Assembly (NCBI GenBank): GCA_016946835.1
Contig: JACVTC010000096.1
Coordinates: forward strand, 400,001-464,000
Length of the DNA: 64,000 nucleotides
From: Neocallimastix lanati (nom. inval.)
Lineage: Eukaryota > Neocallimastigomycota > Neocallimastigomycetes > Neocallimastigales > Neocallimastigaceae
Reading direction: 5' to 3'
Shown here: positions 45,801 through 58,238 of the stretch, one piece after another
How positions within the stretch are numbered: position 1 is the stretch's first letter
How the letters are laid out: each line of letters opens with the position of its first letter
Notes under the pieces: model-generated
Seen by the model: the letters and a program-made list of their open reading frames with translations, nothing else
The model's database searches: none
Told to the model about the DNA's origin: nothing
Program-made: the position numbers and the translations under genes

Positions 45801-47159
45801 TTAATAATTATATGGGATAGAAATGGGTCTTCTGTTATTTTGAATATATTTAAGGAATATTTTTTGATTTCTTAGATTGTCTTCAACTTCAGAAGAAGGT
45901 ACCCAATTATAAGAAGTACGATATTTATAATGTACTTTATACTCGTATTGTTTTTTCTTATAATTAGTACGGAAATCTGCAATTTCAATTATATCTTTAA
46001 TAGATTCGGGATCTCTTGATCTATTTTCAAACTTCTCAGGTACAGGGATAAAAGGTTCTAATTCTGAAACATGGAATACATTATGGTGTTTTGGGAATGG
46101 AGAATTTTTTAAGTCAATTTCATAATTATTATTATGAAGCACATTGGTAATCTTATAAGGACCATATTTGCAAGGTGCCAGTTTTGAGCTGGATTCGAGG
46201 TTCAAAGAAGGAGGAGCTTGGATCCAAACAAGATCATCAATTTCATAAGAGGGAGCGTTCATTCTCTTCTTGTCGGCAGCGCGCTTATATAATTCTTGGG
46301 ACCGGAGAAGGACCTCTTTAATGTGGTTGAATCCTTCGGCTACTTTCTGAATTGTTTTATGGATAATGTTGGAAATTGGAAGTAGTGAATACTCATCCAT
46401 ATATGGGTGAAAACCATAATTGATGAAAAATGGTGATTCATTAGTGGAAGGATGAACAGAATTATTGTAGGCAAATTCGGCGAGGGGTAAGAAGTCAATC
46501 CAATCATCATGATAAAAAGATCTTGAGAAACAGCGGAGGTACTGTTCAATATATGAGTTACAGCGTTCGACTTGTCCGACTGTTTGATGGTGGTCAGTAG
46601 TTGCGATCTTAGACTTTATTCCTAATAAACGTAAGAACTCTTGCCAAAGGGAGCTAGTAAATTGAGTACCTCTATCAGTGATAATATCATAAGGCAAACC
46701 ATGAAGCCTATAGATATTGTTAATAAAAGCTTTAGCTGACTGAGAGGAATTAGGAATGTCTTTAAAGGGCATGAGGTGTATCATTTTCGAAAAACGATCA
46801 ACTACTACCATGATAACAGTGTAACCTTTAGATGGGGGAAGGTTACAAAGAAAATCAATCTCAATCGATTTCCAGGGTCGTTCAGGGATTTCGAGTGGTT
46901 GTAGTAACCCATATTGACGGTGTCTGGACTTCTTATTTCTCATACAAGTTTCACATGATTGAATGAAACTTTTAACATCTTCTTCCATTTTTGGCCACCA
47001 GAAATTACGGGAGATCAATTCCAAAGTTCTTCTTACACCCAAATGTCCAGCAGCAGGTTTGTTATGGTAGCGAGTGAGGATATCTAAACGAAGCTTTTCA
47101 GGAATATAAATCAAGTTATTATATAATATTAAGTTATTTTCAATCTTAAACTTATTCAT
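45801..47159 (-). pseudogene. Integrase and chromodomain-like tail of element I
   Basis: 452-residue stretch. Residues about 30-75 form the zinc-binding H...H...C-x2-C domain ('HNKPAAGHLGVRRTLELISRNFWWPKMEEDVKSFIQSCETCMRNK'). The DDE core shows 'IEIDFLCNLP', 'IITDRGTQFTSSLW' and 'TVGQVERCNSYIEQYLR'. Later blocks are 'LAEFAYNNSVHPSTNESPFFINYGFHP', the 'DLVWIQ...KLAPCKYGPYKI' GPY/F domain and 'HNVFHVSELEPF'. The last 60 residues ('IKDIIEIADFRTNYKKKQYEYKVHYKYRTSYNWVPSSEV') have the layout of a chromodomain, which in chromoviruses tethers integration to modified histones. Part of a broken element. Confidence 0.9.
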
Positions 47160-47456
47160 TTTCCTGAAAGGTTTATAAGGGTAATTTTGAGATACGTTAT
47201 TGGGAGAGAAGTAGATACGAAGGTCATCTGCGAGTTTATCATCCTTTAAGTTTTCAATTATATAATTGAGAAGGTCACTAGCAATGCTAATTAAGCAAGT
47301 TATTTCTTTAATATTTTTGCTATCTAAAATAAATTCAGGGGTATCTTCAATATCTTCACTTTCATAATCGGGTCTACGTGATAGTGAATCAGGCTTACCA
47401 TTTTTACATCCTTGGCGATAGCTGAGTTCAAAGTCGTACTCCTGGAAGAATAGATG

Positions 47457-48650
47457 CTAACGATGTTGTCTTTGATTACCTATCTTTCCTCCAAGAGTGT
47501 ATAGAAGATTCTTATGGTCGGTGAAGACTTTGATTTTGAACTTAGCACCCAATAAGAGATGACGCCAGGTAGAGAAAGCATCCTTAATAGTTAGAAGTTC
47601 CTTGTCGGTGATAGAATAATTTAACTCAGCGTTGTTAAGACTTCTAGAAAAATAAGCTACAGGATGTAATCGGTTTTCATTATCATATTGAGAAAGAACT
47701 GCACCAATAGCAAAACTACTGGCATCACATTCTACTATGAAAGGTTTAGTAGTATCAGGATGTAATAGGATAGGAGAGCTGGTTAATCTCTTTTTCAAGA
47801 TTGAAAAAGCATAGTCACATTCAGCAGACCAAACAAATTTTTTTCCTTTCTTCGTAAGAGCGTGCAAAGGCTTGGCAATAGCGGCAAAGTTCTTCACAAA
47901 TCTTCTATAATAATTACATGGACCCATGAAACGTTGAACATCCTTAACGCAATTAGGAACAGGCCATTCTTCTATAGATTTAATTTTCTTAGGATCTGTT
48001 GAAATACCGGAACCAGTGATTATATGTCCTAAGAATTCGACTTTGTCTTTATCAAATTCGCATTTAGACAACTTCGCAAATAGATTATTATCCAAAAGAG
48101 TTTTTAAAACACTACGTACTGTTTTATGATGTTCTTCGAGGGAGCTGGAATAAATTAAAATATCATCAATGTAGAGAATAACTGATTTCTCTAAAAAGGG
48201 GTGAAGAACAGAGTTAATAAATGATTGGAAAACGGCTGGCGCGTTTTTCAATCCAAAAGGCATAACGAGATACTCGTAATGGCCATGTTTAGTACGGAAG
48301 GCTGTTTTATATTCATCACCTTCCTTAATACGAATAAGATTATATGCAGAACGCAAATCTAATTTTGTAAAATATTTTGCTCCCTTAACACGATCAATAA
48401 TATCGTTGGTAAGTGGTAACGGATATGAATTTCTAACCGTAACCTCGTTTAACTGTTTATAATCAAAGCATAAACGTAAGGAACTGTCTTTCTTTTTCTG
48501 AAATAGAACAGGGTAACCAGCAGGTGAACATGATTCCCTAATAAAACCTTTTTCTCGGTTTTCTTTAATATATTCCTGTAATACTTCAAATTCATCAAGG
48601 GTAAGCGGATAAATCGGACCGTAATGTAAAGTGGCGCCTTCTTTTAATAT
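47457..48650 (-). pseudogene. RT-RNase H of element I
   Basis: Minus strand. RT blocks: 'AYNLIRIKEGDEYKTAFRTKHGHYEYLVMPFGLKNAPAVFQSFIN', catalytic 'ILYIDDILIYS', 'HHKTVRSVLKTLLDNNLFAKLSKCEFDKDKVEFLGHIIT' and 'VQRFMGPCNYYRRFVKNFAAIAKPL'. RNase H: 'FIVECDASSFAIGAVLSQ', 'YSITDKELLTIKDAFSTWRHLLLG' and 'FTDHKNL'. Typical fungal/chromovirus gypsy pol. Part of a broken element. Confidence 0.92.
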
Positions 48651-49222
48651 AATTTCGCAATCCGTTGGGCGATGAGGGGGGCGAAAAATTCACCATAATA
48701 ATTATTAAATGAACTTTTCTTTTCCGAGAATGTTTTAATGATTTTTGATTTAAAATCTTTAAGATTTAAAGTCAAATATAAATAATTTTTATCGTAATTA
48801 TAGTGGATTTTATAAGATTTCATATAATGAATTCCAAAAAGTAAATCCACTGGAATATTATCTGTAACTAGAAAATTTAATTTCCGTTGGATGAGGTAAA
48901 ATTTATTATTGATACATATTTTATGTTGGAATTTCAAAGGTACAAATTTAAGAATAGAATCAATATCCCCACTTATTCCTTTTATAAGAACTTTCTTTTT
49001 AAGTGTTTGTGTTTTTAAATTTAACTTCGAAACCAAATTAGAAGAAATAAAATTACAAAAGGACCCACAATCTAGCATTGATTTAACTTGAGTTTTAATA
49101 ATTTTATTTTTAATATTCTTAATTGGTACAAAGGAATTGAAAAGGAAAAAGGAATTGGGTAGGTTATGATCTAATGTTGGAAAATTATATTGGATGACAT
49201 TGGTAGGATGATGGGACTTCAA
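48644..49222 (-). pseudogene. Protease region of element I
   Basis: 192-residue stretch with a retropepsin active-site block 'KSMLDCGSFCNFISSNLVSKLNL' (D-C-G in place of the usual D-S/T-G), the flap region, and 'VDLLFGIHYMKSYKIHYNYD' near the end, the counterpart of 'DLLLG...L'. It lies between gag and RT as in gypsy elements. Part of a broken element. Confidence 0.75.
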
Positions 49223-49236
49223 AAGAAGTCCATTGT

Positions 49237-50495
49237 TTAGTTTTTTGAATTAATCTTCTTAACTTCGGTAATATGATTATTATTATTATTGTTATTACTG
49301 AAGTTAATTTTTGATTTATTATAAAAGTTATTATTTCTGCTAAAGTTATTATTATCATTATTTTTATTTTTGTTATTATTAATAGAACGGGAATGTGTGT
49401 TTCTTTTATTATCGTTTTTATAACCTGAAAGTTGATTTATCTTATTCTTAGCATCTTGAGAAGCTTCGATTAAAATACATTTAGTAGTTATTTCTTCTAA
49501 CTTATCGGGAAATTTGTCCATTTTATTGATTTCTTCTTTAAATTTAGGGTGTAGGCCATTATAGAAAAATAATACTAATGGCTCTTCTGCCCAACCTAAG
49601 TCTGTAGTTAATTTACGAAAAGAATCAATATAATCATTGATTTTTCCATAAGAATGTTTTATATTGATTAAATTGATCTTTTTTAATTTTTTGCTCACAA
49701 AGTCGGGGAATGCTTCTTTTAGTTCTTTCAAAAGTAGATTTAGAGAAATGGGAGATGTTCGTGCTGGATATTTATTTTGATACCAACTTCTCGTGGCTTC
49801 CCTTAATCTGGATTGAACGAAATTTATTTTTGACTCCTCAGGCCAAAACTTACAAGGATAGGTCTTAAATGTATCACCACAGAGTTGACAAAAGAGCTCT
49901 GTTTCCGATACATCTCCAGTAAATAACCCAGGATCAGGGACTTGTGGAACATTACCAGAAAAAGTAGTTCTCATGATAACATCGTGATCGTTATCGTATC
50001 TAGTTGTAGTTGATGCATTATCATCAACACCAACTTGAGGATTTTGAATTGAAGTATCTGAAAATGAAGGAATAGGATTTCTAACATTGAAGTAGATGCG
50101 TTAGAAGCGTCTCCTTTTTGAGAAAGTATTTGAAGCTCCTTTTTAAAATATAAAGTTGCATTTTTTAAAGAGTTTAAAGAAGATATTATATCAGCATGTG
50201 CACGATTATAAGAACCAAACTCCTTCATTATTTCTTCATGATATCGTTGGAGATCTTCTTTAGAGACGAAGTTTTCATTTACACCTGAAACTATGTTAGA
50301 GCAAACTTCAGACGTTTCATTTCTCAACTGATCTACACTTCCAGCTAAAGTTGCACAAGCTTGTGAAGCTTCCGTTCTTAATTGTTCAACCGAGTTTTCT
50401 TGATTTATATCCATCTCTTCTTCGTCAGACTTGTCAGAATAAACACCAGATTTCCTTAGACCAAATTTCGGCATTCCAAGGAAGTTATTAAACAA
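49237..50495 (-). pseudogene. Gag region of element I
   Basis: An N-terminal part with coiled-coil-like heptads ('EQLRTEASQACATLAGSVDQLRNETSEVCSNI') leads to a gag core 'LFCQLCGDTFKTYPCKFWPEESKINFVQSRLREATRSWYQNKYP', then 'FPDFVSKKLKKINLINIKHSYGKINDYIDSFRKLTTDLGW' and 'LVLFFYNGLHPKFKEEI'. This is the standard retrotransposon gag layout. An Asn-rich tail follows, with no CCHC knuckle seen. Part of a broken element. Confidence 0.85.
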
Positions 50496-50529
50496 CTGGT
50501 AAGATTATTGTTAAGATTATATTTGGTTT

Positions 50530-51028
50530 TGATATAACTTGGTTGGAATGCTATAAACTAATAACTTCCTTATGATAATTAAATTTTATCTTATCAGTAT
50601 TATTATAGAATTTTATCATATTTTTATTTTATTATTTTATTTGATTTTATTTAATAATATTTTTTAATGAATGAAGTTATCAGATTATTAAAATATTAAT
50701 AATCTTACGAAGATTATTTAAAACATTTAATTCACTATTCTTTTATACATAAAAATAAACAATTAAAAAGTTATATAATAATAAATAAAATAATAAACAA
50801 TAGTTTAAAAAGTTAGATAATAATAAATAAAAAATAAACAATTAATTATACTTAAAAAAGTATAAATTATATTCAACAATTTTATTATTATTATTATTAT
50901 TATTTAATAATAATAAATAATATATATTTATATTGTAAAAGGATTTTGAGGCGTATGATCATACTAAATAATGATTAATTTGTTGTGGTAATGAGGCTTA
51001 TATAGCTCATCGAGTTATATCCTTTACA
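50530..51028 (-). repeat. 5' LTR of element I
   Basis: Plus-strand start TGATATAACTTGG; right end ATATCCTTTACA at 51028, or CTTACACA at 51079. On the minus strand a TATA box (GCTATATAAGCC, near 51000) precedes the gag leader. The short distance from TATA to 51028 favours the longer reading. Confidence 0.6.
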
Positions 51029-52039
51029 AACTAAGAAAATATAATTATTTTGTTAAAAATAATTATAGATTCTTACACAGGTATTGATACGATATTTTAT
51101 TTATGTATCTAAATTAATATTTATTTATGGGCAATGACAATAAGGAATTATGACAAAATAATATATTCTAATATTAAATAGAAATAACACATACAATAAT
51201 ACAAAATAAAGTAATAAATATATCTTTTTAATGTTCTCTTTATTTATTATTAATTATTAATTATTACATAAATTATTATTATTACTCTCTTATATAAATA
51301 TTATAATTAATTATCTCAAATATATATAATATCTCATTTTAACTTATAAATAAAAGAATTCTCCGTTTAATAATTATTATTCTAAAATTATATATATTAT
51401 TATAAAATTATTATTGACCAATAATAATTAAGTATTTCTTTAACTGTTAAGATTTTGGTATAAATTATAGTTTAAATTTAAATAAAATAATATGTTTTAT
51501 TAAAAAATATTCACTAAGTCGATATGTCTATATAGTAATATACTATATAGATATATAATAATAATTATAAATATTTAAATGTTTAATTTAATAAAAATTT
51601 ATTTATAATAAACTTTGATAATTAGAATTATCAAATTAATTTGATTTTAAATTTGTTTATTTTATTTAATAATAAAATATCTATAATATATTACTATTAA
51701 GGTAATTTTACAATAACCTTACAAAGAACATAAAAGATAGATTTTTACATCTTTCTTTTATACTTTGTAAGTTACATAATAATAATATTTAATTATAAGA
51801 TAGTAATAATATAGTAATATAAATAATAATAAAATATAAGGATAAATTTAATTATATAATTAATTTGAATAATTGAATTTAATATAGATATGTTGTAAAC
51901 GGGGAGAGCGCGTTTCGGAACCGCACGTGAATAGCTCTAAGCCACATGCTTTTTAAGATGGCGTATTATATATAAATTATTTTATATAAATAAATAATTA
52001 AATAATAATTAAATAAATATTTTATTATATAATAATTTC

Positions 52040-52880
52040 ATAATTTAATATATAAATATTTGATAATAAAAAATAAAAAAAATAAAAAAACAAAAAAAAA
52101 TAAAAAAATAAAAAAAATAAAAAAATAAAAAAATAAAAAAATAAAAAAGATTAAAAAAATAAAATACAAAAAAAATAAAATAAAATATTTTCATATTTAT
52201 TTATATTTATAACTGTAGTTTTTTATTATATAAATAAATAAATAAATAATAAATAAATAAATATTTTATTTTATAATAAAAAAATAAAATAAAAAAAAGA
52301 TAAATATTTTTTTTGTAATTTTCTTGAAATAAAATAAAATATTTTCATATTTATTTATAACTGTAATTTTTTAAAAAAAAAATAAAAATAAATAAATAAT
52401 AATTAAATAAATATTTTATATATATAAAATAAAATATTTATATAATATATATATATATTTGATAATAAAAAGTAAAAAAATAAAAAAAATAAAAATAAAA
52501 AAAAATAAAAAAAAATAAAAATAAAAAAATAAAATAAAAAATAAAAAAATAAAATAAAAAATAAAAAAATAAAATAAAAAATAAAAAAATAAAAAAATAA
52601 AATAAAAAATAAAAAATAAAATAAAATAAAATATTTTCATATTTATTTATATTTATAACTGTAATTTTTTATTACATAAATAAATAATAATTAAATAAAT
52701 ATTTTATTTTATAATGAAAAAATAAAATAAAAAAAGAAAAGATAAATATTTTTTTAGTAATTTTCTTGAAATAAATTAAAATATTTTCATATTTATTTAT
52801 ATTTATAACTGTAATTTTTAAAAAAAAATTGAAAATACATATTAAATAAAAAATAAAAAATAAATATTTTCATATTTATT
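52040..52880. repeat. Low-complexity A-rich tracts with a ~300-bp internal repeat
   Basis: AAAAAT-type tracts (52070-52180, 52460-52630) alternate with a recurring block 'ATATTTTCATATTTATTTATATTTATAACTGTA' type seen near 52190, 52340, 52640 and 52790. It lies between the MULE left end and its transposase frame. Non-coding. Confidence 0.75.
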
Positions 52881-52902
52881 AATATTTATATTGAAAATTT
52901 TG

Positions 52903-54351
52903 ATGGAGGGAAATCTAAAAATTGATATAAGTGAAACAAATCGAGGAAAAGAGCAAATAATTATAGATCGAAAATTTAAATATAATTTTTCAAAATTAAA
53001 AAAAGATAATACAAAAATATATAGATGTACTGAATATAAAACATTAAATAAATGTAAGTCTTTTATTATTTTAAATGATAATAAAGAGGTTTTAAATTAT
53101 GATTCTTCACATAATCATCCTGGTAATGAAATTAATGCATCCAAATCATTAATAAAACATAAAATTAAAGATGAAATAAAAAAAAGTTTGATTCCTTCTG
53201 ATATAAAATCGAAACGTATATTTGATAAAATTTCTCAAGAAATAGGATATATATGCCCTGAATATAAAACAATTAAAACCCAAATAACAAGATATAAAAA
53301 CAAACAATTATTTCCTTATGTAAAAACATTTGATGAAGTTCCTAATGTATCTTAATATTATAAAACAATAAGAGGTGAATACTTTATGATATTCAAAAAT
53401 TCTAATATAATAATTTTTCAATCACCATTCCAAGCAAAATTATTTATGGAGAATAAACATATATTTGCTGATGGTACATTTTTAATAGCTCCAACTAATA
53501 GTTATCAAGTATTCATTACCAGAACTTATGTTACAGAATTAAATTGTTTTTACACTACTTCCATGTCAATATTAAAAAACAAAGAACAAATAACTTACGA
53601 AATATTATTTAATGAAATAAAAAAAAATATAATTAAATATAATGCAAATATTAATTTCTCAGAAAAAATTTTTCATTGTGATTTTGAAAAAGGAATATCT
53701 AATGCAGTGGAAAATATTTTTCCCAATATAAATATTAAATATTGTTTTTGACATTATAAAAGATTATTAATGACGAAAAAAAATAAATTATGTTACAATG
53801 AAGTGGAAGATCATAATATTTTAAATACTTATTATAAAGCCATTTCTAATTTATGTTTTATTAATATTGAATACATACCTGATATTTTTAATAAAATTAA
53901 AAATACATGCGAGAGATATGAATCTACCTGTTCCCAATTTTTGAATTTTTTAGATTATTTTGAGAAAACATTTCTAAATATCTATAATATAAAATATTGG
54001 AATTATTACAACAATATAGACCACATAACAAATAATGCTTCAGAATCTTATAACAGTTATTTAAAAAATTTATTTGTAAAAAAACCTTCATTTTATAAAT
54101 TAATATATACAATACAATTTGAAGAATCTATATCTTACTATGATTACCAAATGAGAATTAAAGGAATTTGGAGAAAAAAGAGCAGAATATCAGAAAGGGT
54201 TGATGAAATTAATATTTTAGTGGAATATTATAAAAATATGGAAGCCGAATTAAAAAATATTGGATGTAGTAAAAATGATATCATCGAAAATTGGTTTAAT
54301 TGTTTAATTAGATTGAATAATGAAATCGTTAATTTTAATAAATCCAAATAA
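52903..54351 (+). pseudogene. FLYWCH zinc finger + MULE transposase (two in-frame stops)
   Basis: One frame of 482 codons from the first ATG (52903) to the stop at 54349. Residues about 10-74 form a FLYWCH-type finger with C42, C51, H70 and H72 ('YRCTEYKTLNKC...SSHNHPG'). The catalytic domain has D190 ('IFADGTFLIAP'), D260 ('FHCDFEKGISNAVENIFPN') and E381 ('NNASESYNSYLKN'), the MULE DDE triad. A TAA at codon 151 (53353) and a TGA at codon 283 (53749, within the conserved C-x-H block 'YCF-HYKRLL') interrupt it, with no frameshift. The protein would bind the terminal repeats and cut and join the element. Decay is recent. No intron signals were evident at the stops; recoding is possible but unsupported. 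Confidence 0.88.
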
Positions 54352-55199
54352 AAGTAATTATTAAAATCCTTTCAAAATCATAATTACAATTAATTGATAA
54401 TTAGATTTTTTTATTTAATAAGATATTGAAATTTATTTAATATTTATTGATAGGGTTAGCTTAAAAAATTTTTAAAAAAAATTTTTTTATAAATTTATTT
54501 TAAATATTTTTTACTATTTATTAATATTATTAAATAAAATATATTAAAAGATATCTTTATTATTAGTATTATAAAATATTAAAAATATGAATGTATTGCA
54601 TTTCGCCTTATTTTTATTTTATATAGTAGTGAATAAATAAATAAATAAATAAAAAACTTTTATAAAATAAACCAATTATTAAATTATTATATTTTTTAAA
54701 AATATATATTGTATTTTTCATATTTTTAATAAATATTTCAAATATACATTTTAAATATTTATAATGATATTTATGTATTATGATAAAAATATAATACTTA
54801 TAAAAGGAAATAATTAATATTTTAAATTATTTCTATTAGGCACTCTTAAAAAACTTTACTATTTTTACAAATAGTAAAGTTCTTTTTGTTAGTTTATTAT
54901 ATTTGTATAAGTATAATATAAATATCTAAAATAACTTATTATTTAATAGTAATTTATGTTTAAAAATGCTATTATTAATATTATTATTACTTTAAAAAAA
55001 TTTTAATTTAATATTTATAATTAAATTTTCAAATAATCTATTAAGTTAAACATAATGTTCCTAAGTAAAAAAGATTTTTGTAAAATATAAATTTTAATTA
55101 AAATATTTGATAAAAAATATTAAAAAGGAAATAATAATTTTAAAATGAATTTTTAAAAATAAAATAAAAAAAAAATATAGAATATAATAATATAGAAGT

Positions 55200-56400
55200 A
55201 CAAATATATAAAATAAAATAAAATAAATAGTAGAATATGTATAGAAAGTACAGATTGAATAAAATAAAATAAAATAAACAGTAGAATTTGTATATAAAGT
55301 ACAGATTGAATAAAATTAAATAAAATAAAAAGTAGAATATTAAATAAGAAAGTACAGATTGAATAATATAAAATAAAATAAAATAAAATAAAATAAAATA
55401 AAATAAAATAAAATAAAATAAAATAAAATAAAATAAAATAAAATAAAATAAAATAAAATAAAATAAAATAAAATAAAATAAAATAAAATAAAATAAAATA
55501 AAATAAAATAAAATAAAATAAAATAAAATAAAATAAAATAAAATAAAATAAAATAAAACAAAATAAAATAAAATAAAATAAAATAAAATAAAATAAAATA
55601 AAATAAAATAAAATAAAATAAAATAAAATAAAATAAAATAAAATAAAATAAAATAAAATAAAAAGTAGAATATTAAATAAGAAAGTACAGATTGAATAAA
55701 GTAAAATAAAATAAAATAAAATAAAATAAAATAAAATAAAATAAATAGTAGAATATGAATATAAAGTACAGATTGAATAAAATAAAATAAAATAAAATAA
55801 AATAAAATAAATAGTAGAATATGAATATAAAGTACAGATTGAATAAAATAAAATAAAATAAAATAAAATAAAATAAATAGTAGAATATGAATATAAAGTA
55901 CAGATTGAATAAAATAAAATAAAATAAAATAAAATAAATAGTAGAATATGAATATAAAGTACAGATTGAATAAAATAAAATAAAATAAAATAAAATAAAA
56001 TAAATAGTAGAATATGAATATAAAGTACAGATTGAATAAAATAAAATAAAATAAAATAAAATAAAATAAATAGTAGAATATGAATATAAAGTACAGATTG
56101 AATAAAATAAAATAAAATAAAATAAAATAAAATAAAATAAAATAAAATAAAATAAAATAAAATAAAATAAAATAATAAGTAGAATATTAAATAAGAAAAT
56201 ACAGATTGAATAAAATAAAATAAAATAAAATAAAATAAAATAAAATAAAATAAAATAAAATAAAATAAAATAAAATAAAATAAAATAAAATAAAATAAAA
56301 TAAAATAAAATAAAATAAAATAAAATAAAATAAAATAAAATAAAATAAAATAAAATAAAATAAAATAAAATAAAATAAAATAAAATAAAATAAAATAAAT
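55200..56400. repeat. AAAAT satellite with interspersed 40-bp unit
   Basis: Pure AAAAT runs (about 55363-55662 and 56210-56398) flank a higher-order array. Its unit is 'AAATAGTAGAATATGAATATAAAGTACAGATTGAAT'-like followed by 5-8 AAAAT copies. At least ten units are visible between 55228 and 56200, several identical. The array lies inside the MULE, after the transposase. Confidence 0.93.
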
Positions 56401-58238
56401 ATGAAATATAATAAAATAAAAAAATTATTTGAATTATAATAAAAATAAATATTAATAAAAATAATATAAAATAAAATAAATAAATATTTGAATTATAATA
56501 AATTGCAAGTATCAGTCGAAATAAAATAAAATAATATAAAATAAATAAATATGCAGTGAAATAATAATATATAATATGATAAAAAAAAATAAATAAGATA
56601 TTGATATGAAATTAATATAAAAACTGAATTTAGCAACAAATAAATTATATAATAAAGTAAATGATATAGCATATATATATGTTAACATGAATTTTATTAT
56701 AATTTTTACAGTATTTTAAATTAATGTAAATTATTATAAATTATTATATTTCCATATAATAAACAAACTTTATAGTTAAAAAATAGTATAAAAAAAATAT
56801 TATTATATTATTATTAAATAAATAAATGAATAAATTAATAAATAAATAAAAATTTTCAAAATATGGCGAATGTAAATCATCTTTTTTTTTGAAATATATC
56901 ACATTTTAAATATTTTTAATAATTATTTTTTCAAAGAAATTATATGTGCCATTTTATTTTAATGTTTTAAATATTATATTCATAAATAAAAATTTATAAA
57001 AAATAAAATAAGCCACATTCCGAAATGAAAAAATTATGTAAAAATTTTTAAAGCCACATTCCGAAACGCACCACCCTCGTTGTAAACATATATAAAAACA
57101 TAATATAAATAAAATACACGTGACGTCAAATGTATCATTGAAATTAATTATTAATATAAACCTTATTTATTAATATTCTCAGAATTATTAGGCCTAAGAT
57201 AACCCTTTAAATATTAAACAAGAATTTATATTAATTATTAATTATTTAAATATATATATTATTTATAATTAAATAAATAATATTTTTAATTATTGAAATG
57301 TAAATAACTGAAATTGAGATTTCAATTCAGTTATAATTTCAACATTAACCTAAAGAATCTACCTAAATACCATTTTTATAGTGGTCACGTAACAATATTG
57401 TTATGGTTCGGGTTTTATTAGAATTTTTATTTAATTATTTATTTTTAATATTTTTCTGTCTACATTTTAATTATTGAAAAACTTCACTTATTTATACTTT
57501 TTGAAAAAAATAAATATGTAAAGCCTTTCTACATTTTATTATCATATTTAAAAAAAAATAATTTACTATTACTAATTAATTAAAATTTTATATTAATTTA
57601 AATTAACTAATTCATAAGTATTTTTATTTTAATAAATTTTGTTTATATAATTTTATATTATTTTTCATATACTAAAACTAAATTATTTAATATATACGAA
57701 AAGTAACAAACAAAATTTAAAAAGATTTTACAGAAAAATAAAGTTATTTTAATCAAGAATGTTAATATAATATTCTTATATTTTATATAAAATAAATTTA
57801 AAAACTATAATATATTTAATATTTATTATTAATCAATTAAGATTTGATTTTATTTGTGGGGAATAAAAATATTAAATAATCAATTTAAAAATAAAATAAA
57901 ATACTAAAAAAAAATACAAGTTTAATATTGATACAATATAATAATAATATAATAATAGATTTGAAAATAAAAATAAAATATTAATATTGATAATAAACAC
58001 TTTAATAAAATAATAAAATTTAAGGTTAAATTATAGATATTGATATTAATAATAAAAATATAGAATTATTGATAATATTTTAGAAATTTTTAATAAAAAT
58101 AAAAAAAAATATATTTAGAAAATATTTTAGTATAGAAAATATAGTAAAGTAATATTAAGTAAAGAATAATATAATGGATTCTAAAGTAAGTTGAAATTCT
58201 AATTAATAATCCATTATATATTCGTTCTTTACCAGTAT

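Larger units (their letters stand above)
45801..51028 (-). mobile_element. Ty3/gypsy chromovirus-like element I
   Basis: Minus strand, in order: 5' LTR (50530-51028, possibly to 51079), gag (49237-50495), aspartic protease (48644-49222), RT-RNase H (about 47457-48650) and integrase with a chromodomain-like tail (45801-47159). No 3' LTR was recognised. The coding parts are unusually well preserved, with about three or four interruptions; it is the youngest-looking pol in the window. The GC content of its coding part is visibly higher than the surroundings. Confidence 0.9.
51901..57078 (+). mobile_element. Mutator-like (MULE) DNA transposon, 9-bp TSD GTTGTAAAC
   Basis: 5,178 bp. Left end GGGGAGAGCGCGTTTCGGAA, right end (reverse complement) GAGGGTGGTGCGTTTCGGAA; 14 of 20 terminal bases agree. 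GTTGTAAAC flanks it at 51892-51900 and 57079-57087. The related LTR K3 shows the corresponding uninterrupted site, GATGTAAAC at 61159-61167 followed by ATATATA. It encodes a FLYWCH/MULE transposase (52903-54351) now carrying two in-frame stops, and holds a large pentanucleotide/minisatellite block (55200-56400). Motifs GCCACATTCCGAAA are repeated near the right end (57011-57026 and 57052-57066). The 9-bp duplication and catalytic domain agree on the Mutator superfamily. Confidence 0.93.
51445..57344 (-). repeat. Solo LTR K1, interrupted by the MULE, TSD TTAAC
   Basis: Plus-strand start TGTTAAGATTTTGG, end AATTTCAACA, with perfect 5-bp flanks TTAAC at 51440-51444 and 57345-57349. Length without the MULE is about 713 bp, close to K2 (735) and K3 (736). 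A minus-strand TATA motif (AGTATAAAAG, near 51755) lies in a short inverted repeat CTTACAAAG...CTTTGTAAG shared with K2 and K3. Confidence 0.85.
51085..58234. repeat. LTR Q, interrupted by K1 and MULE, TSD GTAT
   Basis: Starts TGATACGATATTTT and ends TTCGTTCTTTACCA. GTAT lies at 51081-51084 and 58235-58238. Without K1 it is about 1.24 kb. It carries the nested LTR K1 (51445-57344), which in turn carries the MULE. The right arm (57350-58234) is plain AT-rich sequence with no gene. Confidence 0.65.

Noticed and set aside
52416-52640. Phe/Tyr/Ile-rich open frame upstream of the transposase
   Set aside because: Antisense reading of A-rich low-complexity DNA.
53749-53751. TGA inside the conserved MULE C-x-H block as a sign of TGA=Trp reassignment
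   Set aside because: Only one such case was noted, the same frame also has a TAA, and clean genes here end at ordinary stops. Simple decay of the transposase is the better explanation.
55340-55561. Long open frame made of repeated FYFIL residues
   Set aside because: It is the translation of the AAAAT pentanucleotide satellite; no coding signal.
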